64,000 nucleotides of DNA from the NCBI GenBank assembly GCA_958454405.1, contig CAUEBO010000011.1, positions 1 to 64,000 of the forward strand, given 5' to 3'. Below the pieces are notes generated by a model. That model had not been told where the DNA came from. It made no database searches and was given only the letters and a program-made list of their open reading frames with translations. The stretch is from an uncultured Eggerthellaceae bacterium. Its GTDB lineage: Bacteria > Actinomycetota > Coriobacteriia > Coriobacteriales > Eggerthellaceae. A program made the translations under genes and the position numbers. Of the stretch, positions 16,634 to 24,472 are shown in pieces; positions within the stretch are counted from its first letter, which is position 1, and each line of letters opens with the position of its first letter.

Positions 16634-18829
16634 ATGTCAACATTCGGTTTGATCGGCCTCCTCGTCTCGTTCGCGGGCGTGGCCGTGTCCGTGGTGTGCC
16701 TTGTCGCGGGCGCGCTCATGTCGCGCAAGCGTCAAAGCGACGTGGCCGACACGCTCACCTGGGGCGGCCATGTGGCCACGCTGCTTTCCCTGGTCGGCCT
16801 CACGGCTTGCTGCGCCATCCTGGTGTACTGCTTCATGACGGGCGACATGACCATCGAGTACGTGCTGAACCAGCACAGTGACGCCTCGGGCGATCTGGCG
16901 TGGCTGTACAAGCTCTCGGGCCTGTGGGCGGGCCGCCAGGGGTCGCTGTTGTTCTGGGCGTGGCTCATCGCGGTGTTCAACTCGATCGTCGCCGTCCGCA
17001 ACCTGAAGCGCACCGCCAAGCTGGACTCCATGGCGCTGCTCATCGCGCAGCTCGTGCTGTGCGCCTTCGTGGGCGTCATGTTGTTCTCCGAGAACAACAT
17101 GCCCTTCACGGTGACGCCTGCCAGCTACTTCAACGCCGACGGCACGTTGACGGCCGCCGCGTCCATGTACGGCATGAACACGCTTCTGGAGCACTGGGCC
17201 ATGGCCATCCATCCGCCCACCCTGTTCGTGGGGTATGCGGGGCTCACCATCCCGTTCGCCTACGCCATCGCCGCGCTTGTGGTGAACGACCCGTCGAAGG
17301 AATGGGTCGTCCGCTCCCAGCGCTACGCGCTGTTCTCGTGGTTCTTCCTGGGCCTGGGCATTGGGCTGGGCGCGGTTTGGGCCTACGTGGTGCTCGGCTG
17401 GGGCGGCTACTGGGGTTGGGATCCGGTGGAGAACGCCAGCTTGCTGTCCTGGCTCGTGGGCGTCGCGCTCATCCACAGCTTCACCGTGTACCGCCAGCGC
17501 GGGGCGTTCAAGCGCTGGAGCGTCATGTGCGCCTGCCTGACGTTCGCATTCGTCATCGTGGGCACGTTCATCTCCCGTTCGGGCCTGGTACAGTCGGTGC
17601 ACGCGTTCGAGGGCGATCCGGTGTCGGTCGCGCTGTTCGGCTTCCTCATCGTGATCCCCATCGTCGCGGGGCTTGCGGGCATCATCGCGCGGTGGAAGAG
17701 CTTCGGGCCGGGGGATTCCGGCAGCGACGACGTGGACAGCATGGTGTCGAAGGACGCCGCGTACTACTTCAACAACGTCATCATGGTGGTGTTCGCCTGC
17801 TTGCTGGCGTACCTCACCATTTCGTCGGCTTTGCCTGAGATCCCCTTCTTGCTGTTCAGCGGTCAATCCGTGTCGGCCGGCACCTATAACGCCATCGCGC
17901 GTCCGCTCGGCATCCTGTATCTGGCCATCCTGGCGGTCTGCCCGCTGCTGTCGTGGGGCAGAACCGAGGGCAAGCGGTTCTGGAAGCGCGCCCGCGTCCC
18001 GGGCGCCTGCGCCGTCGTGCTGTTCGCCGTGCTCATGGCGTACTTCTTCACGTATCTGCTGCCCGACTACGACGCCATCGTCGCGGCAGGCGGCACGAGC
18101 GCCGAGGGGCTGCTGGAAGAGGGGCCGTCGTGGTACTACAACGGCTTGGCCGTCGTCGGCTTCCTGGTGGCCAGCGTGTTGTTCTTCAATTCGCTGTTCA
18201 TGCTGGGCCGGGGCATCCGCGCCTACCGCGACAGCAAGGGCGGAAGCATGGTGTCCGCCGCCTTCGGCATGCTGGTGAACCGGGCGTCCACGTTCGGCGG
18301 CTTCCTGGCGCACTTCAGCATGGCCATCATCCTGGTCGGCCTCATCGGCTCGTCGATGTACGTGACCGAGATAACGGGCTACGTGGACTACGACAGCGAG
18401 ACGGACACCGCGGCCGAGGATTTCGCCATCAGGGACTACACGCTCGTCTACACCGGCAACTCCATCCAGGAGCAGGACAACGGCGACGACATCGACTACA
18501 CCGTGTACTTCGACGCCTACAAAAACGGCGAGTTCGTGGGGTCGGTGAGCCCGACCGTGCAGCTGGTGCAGTCGACGCAGCAGCAGAAGCTCGTGGCCAG
18601 TGTCATCTCGTTTCCCACCGAAGACCTGTTCGTGGTGTACCGCGGCGTCAACGCCGACGGCGACTTTTCCATGGACGTGCGGGTGAACCCGCTCATCTCG
18701 CCGGTGTGGATAGGGTTCGGGCTGCTCATGGTGGGCATCGCCATAGCAACGCTGGGCCGGCGCGGCGCGGGCCGCAAGCCGGCTGCGCGTGCCATCGCGG
18801 CCGCTGACGAGAAGAAGGAGGAGGCGTAG
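16634..18829 (+). CDS. ccmF: Cytochrome c heme lyase subunit CcmF
   Basis: A 731-residue multi-spanning membrane protein that attaches heme to apocytochromes. The WWD heme-handling motif appears as WGGYWGWDPVENASLLSW near residue 256. Conserved histidines flank it (EHWAMAIHPP, LIHSF). Near the C-terminus lie a periplasmic segment and a final membrane helix. It starts 70 bases after ccmE and is followed five bases later by ccmA. No ccmG or ccmH reductase/lyase partners are present in this window, so thiol reduction must use genes elsewhere. Confidence 0.95.
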   Translation: MSTFGLIGLLVSFAGVAVSVVCLVAGALMSRKRQSDVADTLTWGGHVATLLSLVGLTACCAILVYCFMTGDMTIEYVLNQHSDASGDLAWLYKLSGLWAGRQGSLLFWAWLIAVFNSIVAVRNLKRTAKLDSMALLIAQLVLCAFVGVMLFSENNMPFTVTPASYFNADGTLTAAASMYGMNTLLEHWAMAIHPPTLFVGYAGLTIPFAYAIAALVVNDPSKEWVVRSQRYALFSWFFLGLGIGLGAVWAYVVLGWGGYWGWDPVENASLLSWLVGVALIHSFTVYRQRGAFKRWSVMCACLTFAFVIVGTFISRSGLVQSVHAFEGDPVSVALFGFLIVIPIVAGLAGIIARWKSFGPGDSGSDDVDSMVSKDAAYYFNNVIMVVFACLLAYLTISSALPEIPFLLFSGQSVSAGTYNAIARPLGILYLAILAVCPLLSWGRTEGKRFWKRARVPGACAVVLFAVLMAYFFTYLLPDYDAIVAAGGTSAEGLLEEGPSWYYNGLAVVGFLVASVLFFNSLFMLGRGIRAYRDSKGGSMVSAAFGMLVNRASTFGGFLAHFSMAIILVGLIGSSMYVTEITGYVDYDSETDTAAEDFAIRDYTLVYTGNSIQEQDNGDDIDYTVYFDAYKNGEFVGSVSPTVQLVQSTQQQKLVASVISFPTEDLFVVYRGVNADGDFSMDVRVNPLISPVWIGFGLLMVGIAIATLGRRGAGRKPAARAIAAADEKKEEA

Positions 18830-18834
18830 CCGCT

Positions 18835-19548
18835 GTGGACCCCGCCATCAGGACCAAGAAGCTCTCGAAGGTGTTCGGGAACCGCAAGGCGGTGGACAAG
18901 GTGTCCATCGAGGTTCCCCAAGGCGCGTTCCTGTCCATCTTCGGTCCGAACGGCGCCGGCAAGACGACGCTGCTGCGCGTGCTGTCCACGCTGTCCCGCG
19001 CCACGTCGGGCGAGGCCGAGCTCATGGGCGTCAACCTGAAGGAGGATCCTGACAAGGCGCGCGACCACATCGGCCTCATCTCGCACAACTCCATGCTGTA
19101 CCCCGACCTCACCGCCGAGCAGAACCTGCTCCTCTACGCGCGCCTCTACGGCGTGGAGGATCCCGAGGCGCGCGTGCTCGAGCTGCTGGAGGCGGTGGAG
19201 CTGAAGCATCGGCGCCTCGACGTGGTGCGCACGTTCTCGCGTGGCATGACGCAGCGCCTGTCCATCGCCCGGGCGCTCATCCACGATCCCGAAGTCGTGT
19301 TCCTGGACGAGCCGTACTCGGGCCTCGATCCGCACGCGGTGGAGATATTCGACGAGCTGATCGACCAGCAGCGCGCGGGCCGCACGTTCGTCATGGTGAG
19401 CCACGACTTGCAGAAGGGCTTCGCCATGTGCACGCACGCGCTCGTGCTGGCCAAGGGCCGCGTGGTGGCATTCGACGAGAAAGACGCGTTCGATTTCGAC
19501 GAGTTCTCGGACTTGTACCGCTCGACGGTTGGCATGGGGGTGGCGTAG
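18835..19548 (+). CDS. ccmA: Heme exporter ATP-binding protein CcmA
   Basis: ABC ATPase of the CcmABCD complex, which uses ATP to release heme-loaded CcmE. Walker A is FGPNGAGKTT, the signature is FSRGMTQRLSIARAL, Walker B is EVVFLDEPYSGLDP and the H-loop is MVSHD. GTG start. The next gene's GTG follows directly on the stop, so ccmA and ccmB are tightly coupled. Confidence 0.95.
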   Translation: MDPAIRTKKLSKVFGNRKAVDKVSIEVPQGAFLSIFGPNGAGKTTLLRVLSTLSRATSGEAELMGVNLKEDPDKARDHIGLISHNSMLYPDLTAEQNLLLYARLYGVEDPEARVLELLEAVELKHRRLDVVRTFSRGMTQRLSIARALIHDPEVVFLDEPYSGLDPHAVEIFDELIDQQRAGRTFVMVSHDLQKGFAMCTHALVLAKGRVVAFDEKDAFDFDEFSDLYRSTVGMGVA

Positions 19549-20265
19549 GTGGCGGTGGCACTGAAGAAACCCTCGACGTTCCAGCAGTACAGGACGCTTT
19601 TGCGCAAGGACCTGGAACGGGAGTTCCGCACGAAGGAGATGCTCACGTCCATGGGCATCTACGCGCTGCTCGTGATCATCGTGTACGGGGCGGCGCTTGC
19701 GCAGACCTCGCAGACTGCCGACGTGCTGCAGATGAGCGGCGGACTTCTGTGGGCGCTCATCGTGTTCACGTCGCTTCTGGGCCTCAACCGCTCGTTCGCG
19801 CACGAGAAGGAGCAGGGCTGCCTGGAGGGCATCCTGCTCGTGCCGATGGACCGCTCGGTGGTGTTCTTGGCCAAAGCGACGTCGAACCTGCTGTTCTTGC
19901 TGGTGGTGGAAGTGATCGCCGTGCCGCTGTTCTACTTCTTCTTCCTGACCACCACCACGCCGTCCGAGAGCTTCTGGCTGCTCGTGGTGCCGCTGCTCGT
20001 GGGCACCGTGGGCGTGGCGGGCATCGGCACGCTGCTGTCCACCATCACCATCAACACGCGCGGCAAGGATGTGATGCTTGCGGTTCTGTTCATCCCGCTG
20101 ATCTTCCCGCTGCTGTACGCGTGCGTGTCCGCGACGACCGCGGCCATCGTGGGCGCGGAAGGCTATGCGGACGTGATGCTGACGTCGTTGGCGCTTGCGG
20201 GCGGCTACGACATCATCATGATCCTTGCATCGTGGGTCCTGTACGATTTTGTGATTAGCGCTTAA
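19549..20265 (+). CDS. ccmB: Heme exporter membrane protein CcmB
   Basis: Six-helix membrane partner of CcmA. It begins FQQYRTLLRKDLEREFRTKE, the usual CcmB cytoplasmic start, followed by hydrophobic segments at about residues 43-60, 70-88, 110-130, 138-160, 170-190 and 210-235. The GTG start abuts the ccmA stop. A copy of the dispersed double-stem repeat starts two bases after the stop codon and separates it from ccmC. Confidence 0.92.
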   Translation: MAVALKKPSTFQQYRTLLRKDLEREFRTKEMLTSMGIYALLVIIVYGAALAQTSQTADVLQMSGGLLWALIVFTSLLGLNRSFAHEKEQGCLEGILLVPMDRSVVFLAKATSNLLFLLVVEVIAVPLFYFFFLTTTTPSESFWLLVVPLLVGTVGVAGIGTLLSTITINTRGKDVMLAVLFIPLIFPLLYACVSATTAAIVGAEGYADVMLTSLALAGGYDIIMILASWVLYDFVISA

Positions 20266-20266
20266 C

Positions 20267-20416
20267 GTTCCGTCGGCCTGCCGGCCGACGGAACTGCTCG
20301 ATGCTGCGAGGCGCCGAGGTGCCCCGCTTTGCCGCTTCTTCGCTTGCCCTCACGTGCGGAAGCACGCTCGGCCGCGAAGCACGGCAATTCGGGGCACCTC
20401 GACTCCTCTCGCTGAC
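20267..20416 (+). repeat. Dispersed double-stem intergenic repeat, copy 2 (ccmB-ccmC)
   Basis: Hairpin with perfect 12-bp arms GTTCCGTCGGCC/GGCCGACGGAAC (20267-20294, loop TGCC), a GATGCTGCG block, a second stem CGAGGTGCCCC (20315-20325)/GGGGCACCTCG (20391-20401) enclosing a CGTGC-ggaa-GCACG hairpin (20353-20366), and the terminal CTCGCTGAC-type block. A TATAAT lies 12 bases after it. Confidence 0.85.
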
Positions 20417-20427
20417 AGAGCAGGACC

Positions 20428-20433
20428 TATAAT
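20428..20433 (+). promoter_or_regulatory. -10 box upstream of ccmC
   Basis: Consensus TATAAT directly downstream of the repeat, 30 bases before the ccmC ATG. No good -35 at 16-18 bases. Would let ccmCD be transcribed apart from ccmEFAB. Confidence 0.5.
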
Positions 20434-20462
20434 AGTTGGACGAGTAGAGAGAAGGGGTGTTC

Positions 20463-21230
20463 ATGTCCGAAACGAAAAAGGCGCTCAAGCTGCCGGAAGC
20501 GGGCCAGTGGCCCGACCGGATCGCGCCGGCGGTGCTCGTCGCGGGCATCGTGCTGTCGACGATCGGCTTTTTGCTGGCGTTTTTGTGGGCTTCGCCCGTG
20601 AACGGTGCTGCGGTGAACGGTGTCGAGATGATCGGCGGCCAGATGGTGACCAGCGTGCTGCTGCTGTCGCAGAAGATCTTCTACTTCCATATGCCGGTGG
20701 CCATCACGTCGTTCATCGCGCTGGCGTTCGCTGGCTACTATGCGGTGCGCTTCCTCATGACGAAGAACCGTCGCTTCGACACCTGCTCGAAGATCGCGAT
20801 GGAGATCGCGCTGCTGTTCGTGGCGTGCACGATGATAACGGGCGATTTGTGGACGCGCTTCGAATGGGGCGTGTGGTGGACGTGGGATCCGCGCCTGACG
20901 ACGTACCTCATCCTCATGCTCATCATCATCGCGTACTTCATCCTGCGCAACGCCATCGACGAGCCCGAGCGCCGCGCGACCTACGGGGCGGTGCTCAGCA
21001 TCATCGCCCTCATCGACGTGCCGATCTGCTTCATGGTGACGCGCCTCATTCCCTCCAGCATCCATCCGGTGGTCGTGCGCGAGGGCGGCATGTCGGGCGA
21101 CATGGGCATCACGCTCATGTTCTGCCTGGCCGGCATCGTCATGGTCGGGTTCGCCCTGTACCGCTTCCGCTTCCGCCAGGTTCGCCTGACCGAACGCGTC
21201 GAAGCGCTGAAGGAGCAGTTGGAAGACTGA
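20463..21230 (+). CDS. ccmC: Heme-handling membrane protein CcmC
   Basis: Six-helix membrane protein that loads heme onto CcmE. The tryptophan-rich WWD motif is WGVWWTWDPRLTTYLILMLI near residue 137, and heme-ligand histidines lie in YFHMPVA and SSIHPVV. ATG 20463 has AAGGGG five bases upstream and is preferred over the GTG two codons earlier. A repeat copy lies before and after the gene. Confidence 0.94.
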   Translation: MSETKKALKLPEAGQWPDRIAPAVLVAGIVLSTIGFLLAFLWASPVNGAAVNGVEMIGGQMVTSVLLLSQKIFYFHMPVAITSFIALAFAGYYAVRFLMTKNRRFDTCSKIAMEIALLFVACTMITGDLWTRFEWGVWWTWDPRLTTYLILMLIIIAYFILRNAIDEPERRATYGAVLSIIALIDVPICFMVTRLIPSSIHPVVVREGGMSGDMGITLMFCLAGIVMVGFALYRFRFRQVRLTERVEALKEQLED

Positions 21231-21233
21231 TTT

Positions 21234-21382
21234 GTTCCGCCGTTCTGCCGAACGGCGGAACGGTCGACGCTGCGGCGCTTCGCAGCACCCCGCCTTGCCG
21301 CTTTTGCGCTTGCCCTCACGTGCGGAAGCACGCTCGGCCGCGCAACACGACGATTCGAGGCACTGCGAAGCGCCTCGCTGAC
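21234..21382 (+). repeat. Dispersed double-stem intergenic repeat, copy 3 (ccmC-ccmD)
   Basis: Hairpin GTTCCGCCGTTC/GAACGGCGGAAC (21234-21261, loop TGCC), GACGCTGCG (21266-21274), second stem GGCGCTTCGCAG (21274-21285)/CTGCGAAGCGCC (21363-21374) enclosing the CGTGC-ggaa-GCACG hairpin, then TCGCTGAC. The inner hairpin is shared with copy 2 while both stems differ and still pair. Confidence 0.85.
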
Positions 21383-21419
21383 ATTGAAACGACCTATGAG
21401 TTTAGAAGGAGATTGACCT

Positions 21420-21605
21420 ATGAATCCGATCCTCGTTGAGATCTACAGCACCATCGTTCCGTCGATGCCGTTCATCATCGGGGCCTATGCGCTTATGTGG
21501 GTGGCTCTTCTGGTGTACGTGCTCATCATCATGGTGGGCTACAAGAAGGCCGAGGCCCAGATGGCGGTTCTGGAAGAAGCCATCGCTGAACAACAGGCAA
21601 AATAG
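21420..21605 (+). CDS. ccmD: CcmD-like small membrane protein
   Basis: A 61-residue protein with one membrane helix (residues 17-41) and a charged helical tail (YKKAEAQMAVLEEAIAEQQA), the CcmD layout. CcmD holds CcmE to CcmABC. Position directly after ccmC supports the call. GAAGGAG lies eight bases before the ATG. Confidence 0.8.
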   Translation: MNPILVEIYSTIVPSMPFIIGAYALMWVALLVYVLIIMVGYKKAEAQMAVLEEAIAEQQAK

Positions 21606-21631
21606 CAGGATGGCGACGGGTTTTCCCGTCG

Positions 21632-21640
21632 TGCTACAAT
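21632..21640 (+). promoter_or_regulatory. Extended -10 promoter for galU
   Basis: TGCTACAAT, an extended -10 element (TGn plus TACAAT), 83 bases before the galU ATG. It lies just after the small hairpin GCGACGGGttttCCCGTCG. Confidence 0.45.
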
Positions 21641-21657
21641 GGCCCGAGCGATTCGCC

Positions 21658-21690
21658 GAAGACGCCGCCCGATCGCGGCGTCTTCGCTTT
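21658..21690 (+). terminator. Terminator-like hairpin in the galU leader
   Basis: Perfect 11-bp stem GAAGACGCCGC/GCGGCGTCTTC, then GCTTT. It can end ccmD transcription; if the promoter at 21632 is used it would sit in the galU leader as a possible attenuator. Confidence 0.7.
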
Positions 21691-21722
21691 AGTCACCGTA
21701 TCTGCGAGAAAGGCACCCGTCC

Positions 21723-22544
21723 ATGAAGGCACTCATCCCCGCAGCGGGCCTCGGCACGCGCTTTTTGCCCGCCACGAAGGCGCAGCCCAAGGAAATGCTG
21801 CTCGTCGTCGACCGTCCGGCCATCCAGTACGTGGTGGAGGAGGGCCTGGCGTCGGCCGCCGACGAGGTCGTCATCATCAACAGCCGCGAGAAGAAGGCCA
21901 TCGAAGATCACTTCAGCCCGAATCCGGAACTCGTGGCAACGCTGCGCGCCCGCGGCAAAGACAAGTACGCGGACCTCGTGGAGCAGGTGGGCGACTACAA
22001 CGTGAGCTACGTGTACCAGGACGAGGCGCTGGGCCTGGGCCATGCGGTGCGCTGCGCGCACGAAAAGACCGGCAACGAGCCGTTCTACGTGCTGTTGGGC
22101 GACGTGCTGGTGCCCGACAACCAGATGCTGCCGCGCATGCAGGAGGTGTCCGACGCCCACGGCGGGGCCAGCGTCATCGCGGTCATGCCGGTGCCGGACG
22201 ACCAGGTGAGCCGCTTCGGCGTCATCGCGGGCGCGGCGGTGTCCGACGACGTGTGGAAGGTGGACGCGCTGGTGGAGAAGCCGGCGCTCGAGGACGCGCC
22301 GTCGAACCTGGCCGTGTTCGGCCGCTACCTCTTGAGCGCGCGCGTGATGGAGCTTCTGGCCGACGTGGAGCCCGGCGTGGGCGGCGAGATCCAGCTGACC
22401 GACGCGCTCGACGCCGTGCTCAAGGAAGAGGAGATGTACGCGCTGGTCATCGATCCCGAGGACGGCTTCGATACCGGTACCGTGGAAAGCTGGCTGGAGA
22501 CGAACAACATCCTGTTCCGTCGCGCTGCCGAACGACGGAATTAA
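21723..22544 (+). CDS. galU: UTP--glucose-1-phosphate uridylyltransferase
   Basis: Makes UDP-glucose for polysaccharides and glycolipids. The nucleotidyltransferase signature AAGLGTRFLPATKAQPKEML is at residues 7-26, with VEKPALEDAP and GGEIQLTDAL further on, all typical of GalU. Length 273 is slightly shorter than average. The last codons and stop lie inside the first hairpin of repeat copy 4 (TTCCGTCG/CGACGGAA), so the C-terminal sequence RRAAERRN is partly encoded by the repeat. Confidence 0.95.
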   Translation: MKALIPAAGLGTRFLPATKAQPKEMLLVVDRPAIQYVVEEGLASAADEVVIINSREKKAIEDHFSPNPELVATLRARGKDKYADLVEQVGDYNVSYVYQDEALGLGHAVRCAHEKTGNEPFYVLLGDVLVPDNQMLPRMQEVSDAHGGASVIAVMPVPDDQVSRFGVIAGAAVSDDVWKVDALVEKPALEDAPSNLAVFGRYLLSARVMELLADVEPGVGGEIQLTDALDAVLKEEEMYALVIDPEDGFDTGTVESWLETNNILFRRAAERRN

Positions 22545-22663
22545 CCGACGCTGCGACGCGTTCTCGCGCCCGATCTCGCGGCGATGCCGAAAGCTCGCGT
22601 ACCGAAGTACGCTTCGCCTTCGCCATCCCCGCGATCTCAGGTGTGAGAACGCCTCTCGCTGAC
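22515..22663 (+). repeat. Dispersed double-stem intergenic repeat, copy 4 (galU 3' end)
   Basis: First hairpin TTCCGTCG (22515-22522)/CGACGGAA (22533-22540) overlaps the galU end; GACGCTGCG at 22547-22555; second stem GCGTTCTC (22558-22565)/GAGAACGC (22645-22652) enclosing GCGTAC-cgaa-GTACGC; then CTCTCGCTGAC to 22663. Lies between convergent genes. Confidence 0.82.
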
Positions 22664-22714
22664 TTACTGCGCCAACCTGGGCGATTGTTTTCGCGCTTTG
22701 CGCGAAGCTGCGCG

Positions 22715-23677
22715 CTAGTCCACCACGTTCTGCGGCTTGCCGGCCGCGAACGCGCCCACGTTGGCGGCCACGGTGGTCAGCAAGCGTTCGCGGGCTTCGT
22801 GGGTGGCCCAGGCGATGTGGGGCGTAACCACGATGTTGAGGCCTTTCGCCTGCAGCAGGGGGTTGTCGGCGTGCATGGGCTCGGCCGACACGACGTCGGC
22901 GCCGAAGCCGCGCAGCTTGCCTGCGCGCAGCGCGTCCACCACGGCCCGCTCGTCAACCAGCGTGCCGCGCGCGGTGTTCAACAGGTAGGCGCCGTCCTTC
23001 ATGCGGCCGATGGTCTGGGCGTTCATCATGCGGTCGGTTTCAGGCGTGGCCGGCACGTGCAGCGACACCACGTCGGATGCGGCCAGCAGCTCGTCAAGGT
23101 CCACCTGGCGCGCGCCGTCGCCTTCCAGCTGGGGCTTGGCCGAGCGGTTTTCGAACACCACCGGCATGTCGAAGGCGCGGGCGATCCGGCACACGGCCTG
23201 CCCGATGCTTCCCATGCCCACGATGCCCATCGTCTTGCCTGCCAGCTCCACGAGCGGCGTCTTCCAGAACGAGAAGTCCTTGGCGCGGGTCCAGTCGCCG
23301 TCCATGACCAGGCGGGAATGCTCTCCCACGTGCAGGCACAGCTCCAGCAGCAGCGCGAACGTCATCTGGGCCACATCGGGCGTGGAGTAGGCCGGCACGT
23401 TCGATACCACCACGCCCCGCTTGCGGGCCGCATCGAGGTCCACCACGTTGTATCCGGTGGACGTGAGCGCGATCATCTTGAGGTTCGGCGCCCAGCCGAG
23501 CGCCTCGGCGTCCCAGGCGGTCTTGCTCGACACGGCCACGTCCGCATCGGCCACGCGTGCCGCCAGCTGGTCGCGCGGCGTGCGGTCGTATACGGTCACG
23601 GTGCCGTATTGCTTCAGGGCATCCCAGCTCAGATCTCCTGGATTGTTCACGTATCCTTCGAGGACGACGATGTTCAT
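22715..23677 (-). CDS. D-2-hydroxyacid dehydrogenase (glycerate dehydrogenase-like)
   Basis: NAD-dependent reductase of 2-keto acids. The Rossmann motif is GIVGMGSIGQAV near residue 147. Catalytic residues sit in LLNTARGTLVDE (Arg), DVVSAEPMHADN (Glu) and VVTPHIAWAT (His). Length 320 is normal. The pattern ...PAYSTPDVAQMTFALLLEL is close to the HprA/glycerate dehydrogenase group, but the substrate cannot be set by sequence alone. AAAGGAG lies six bases before the ATG at 23677. Confidence 0.92.
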   Translation of the reverse strand: MNIVVLEGYVNNPGDLSWDALKQYGTVTVYDRTPRDQLAARVADADVAVSSKTAWDAEALGWAPNLKMIALTSTGYNVVDLDAARKRGVVVSNVPAYSTPDVAQMTFALLLELCLHVGEHSRLVMDGDWTRAKDFSFWKTPLVELAGKTMGIVGMGSIGQAVCRIARAFDMPVVFENRSAKPQLEGDGARQVDLDELLAASDVVSLHVPATPETDRMMNAQTIGRMKDGAYLLNTARGTLVDERAVVDALRAGKLRGFGADVVSAEPMHADNPLLQAKGLNIVVTPHIAWATHEARERLLTTVAANVGAFAAGKPQNVVD

Positions 23678-23852
23678 GCGCGCTCCTTTCCGCATGCGGG
23701 TGCCGGCTCGCTTCGAGATGCCGCCGATTGTAGCACCGCATTCCGCTCTTGCCCTTCCGTGCGCTGAAACGATACGGCGCAGTTGCGCACATGCAAGCGG
23801 GCGCACGACGGAATGCGGCTGATCATTGGAAAGAATCCGGCCCACACCGCAG

Positions 23853-23997
23853 ATGACAGAAAACGCGGTCGAATGCGCAGTCGCCGAGCGCGAAACCGGA
23901 CACGCGAGTTTCTCGACCAGGCGTTTTGCTCGACCAAGGCGCGCAGAGGGCGCGGATCGGCCTTACGGACTGCACATTCGACCGCGTTTTCTGTCAT
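23853..23997 (+). repeat. 145-bp terminal-inverted-repeat element, copy 1
   Basis: 29-bp inverted ends, starting ATGACAGAAAACGCGG and ending CCGCGTTTTCTGTCAT, with one mismatch between them. No coding capacity. Copy 2 (57870-58014) has the same length and opposite orientation. Weaker similarity extends outward to about 23846 and 24045 (shared ACCGCAG on one side and TTTGGAAGAA on the other). MITE-like in form; the mobilising transposase is not in this window. Confidence 0.78.
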
Positions 23998-24239
23998 TTC
24001 CGATTCAGCCCGGAGCCGGCTGGGCTTTGGAAGAATTCACGTTGTTCGTGGAAAGCGGGCGCGCGTTTCGTCCTGCAACTCGCAGGTCCATACCGTATCT
24101 CTTGCGATTGAACTCAAAGCACACGTTGCGGCCTATAACCCTGGAATGCTTGCAGAACGCCGCAGAGCTTCGCAGGGCGCTGAGGCGGGGCGTGGGGGCA
24201 TTGTCGGAAGCGTTACGGCCGGGCCGGGGAAGACCGCCG

Positions 24240-24382
24240 AAAAAAGGATCGGCCCGGGGAGAGGGGAGCTCCACCGGGCCACAAGGAGGGGATGTGCGGT
24301 GCCGGAGCACCGCTTCTGCTTTAAGGGGTAAGCAGACACAAACTGAAAGGAGGGGAGTCTTTCGTTTGCTGACGCTAGTATA
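24240..24382 (-). ncRNA. Small RNA candidate B with C-rich loops
   Basis: Minus-strand unit: TATACT (-10) at 24377-24382, predicted start near 24370, and a terminator GGCCCGG...CCGGGCC at 24251-24280 followed by six T (24240-24245). The RNA would hold hairpin 1 (CAAACGAAAG / TTTCAGTTTG) with loop ACUCCCCUCC, hairpin 2 (CTGCTT/AAGCAG) with a CCCC loop, hairpin 3 (GCGGTGC/GCACCGC), a single-stranded AUCCCCUCCUUGU, and the terminator loop with CUCCCCUCUCC. Closely related to candidate A at 26130-26267. The CCUCC stretches resemble the anti-Shine-Dalgarno end of 16S rRNA. Confidence 0.65.
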
Positions 24383-24472
24383 AAACTTGACATTGCAGAT
24401 GATATGTGGCAGGCGTGCATGTTTTGTGAATTGGGGGCCGCGAAAGTAACAGATAGGTAAATTATCGGCCGA

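Larger units (their letters stand above)
23678..24472. other. Long non-coding region with a palindromic repeat and a small-RNA candidate
   Basis: No credible protein gene in 795 bases. CCGCATTCCG (about 23737) and CGGAATGCGG (about 23809) form a distant inverted pair. The 145-bp terminal-inverted-repeat element (23853-23997) and a minus-strand RNA gene (24240-24382) account for most of the rest. Short frames here coincide with the repeat. Confidence 0.6.

Noticed and set aside
24251..24310. Plus-strand riboswitch with AGGAGGGG loops
   Set aside because: The -10 boxes and the T-run terminator are on the minus strand in the same relation in both copies, so minus-strand RNAs are favoured.
23783..24383. 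Several overlapping short frames between 23783 and 24383
   Set aside because: They coincide with the palindromic repeat and the small-RNA gene, and no frame has protein-like composition.
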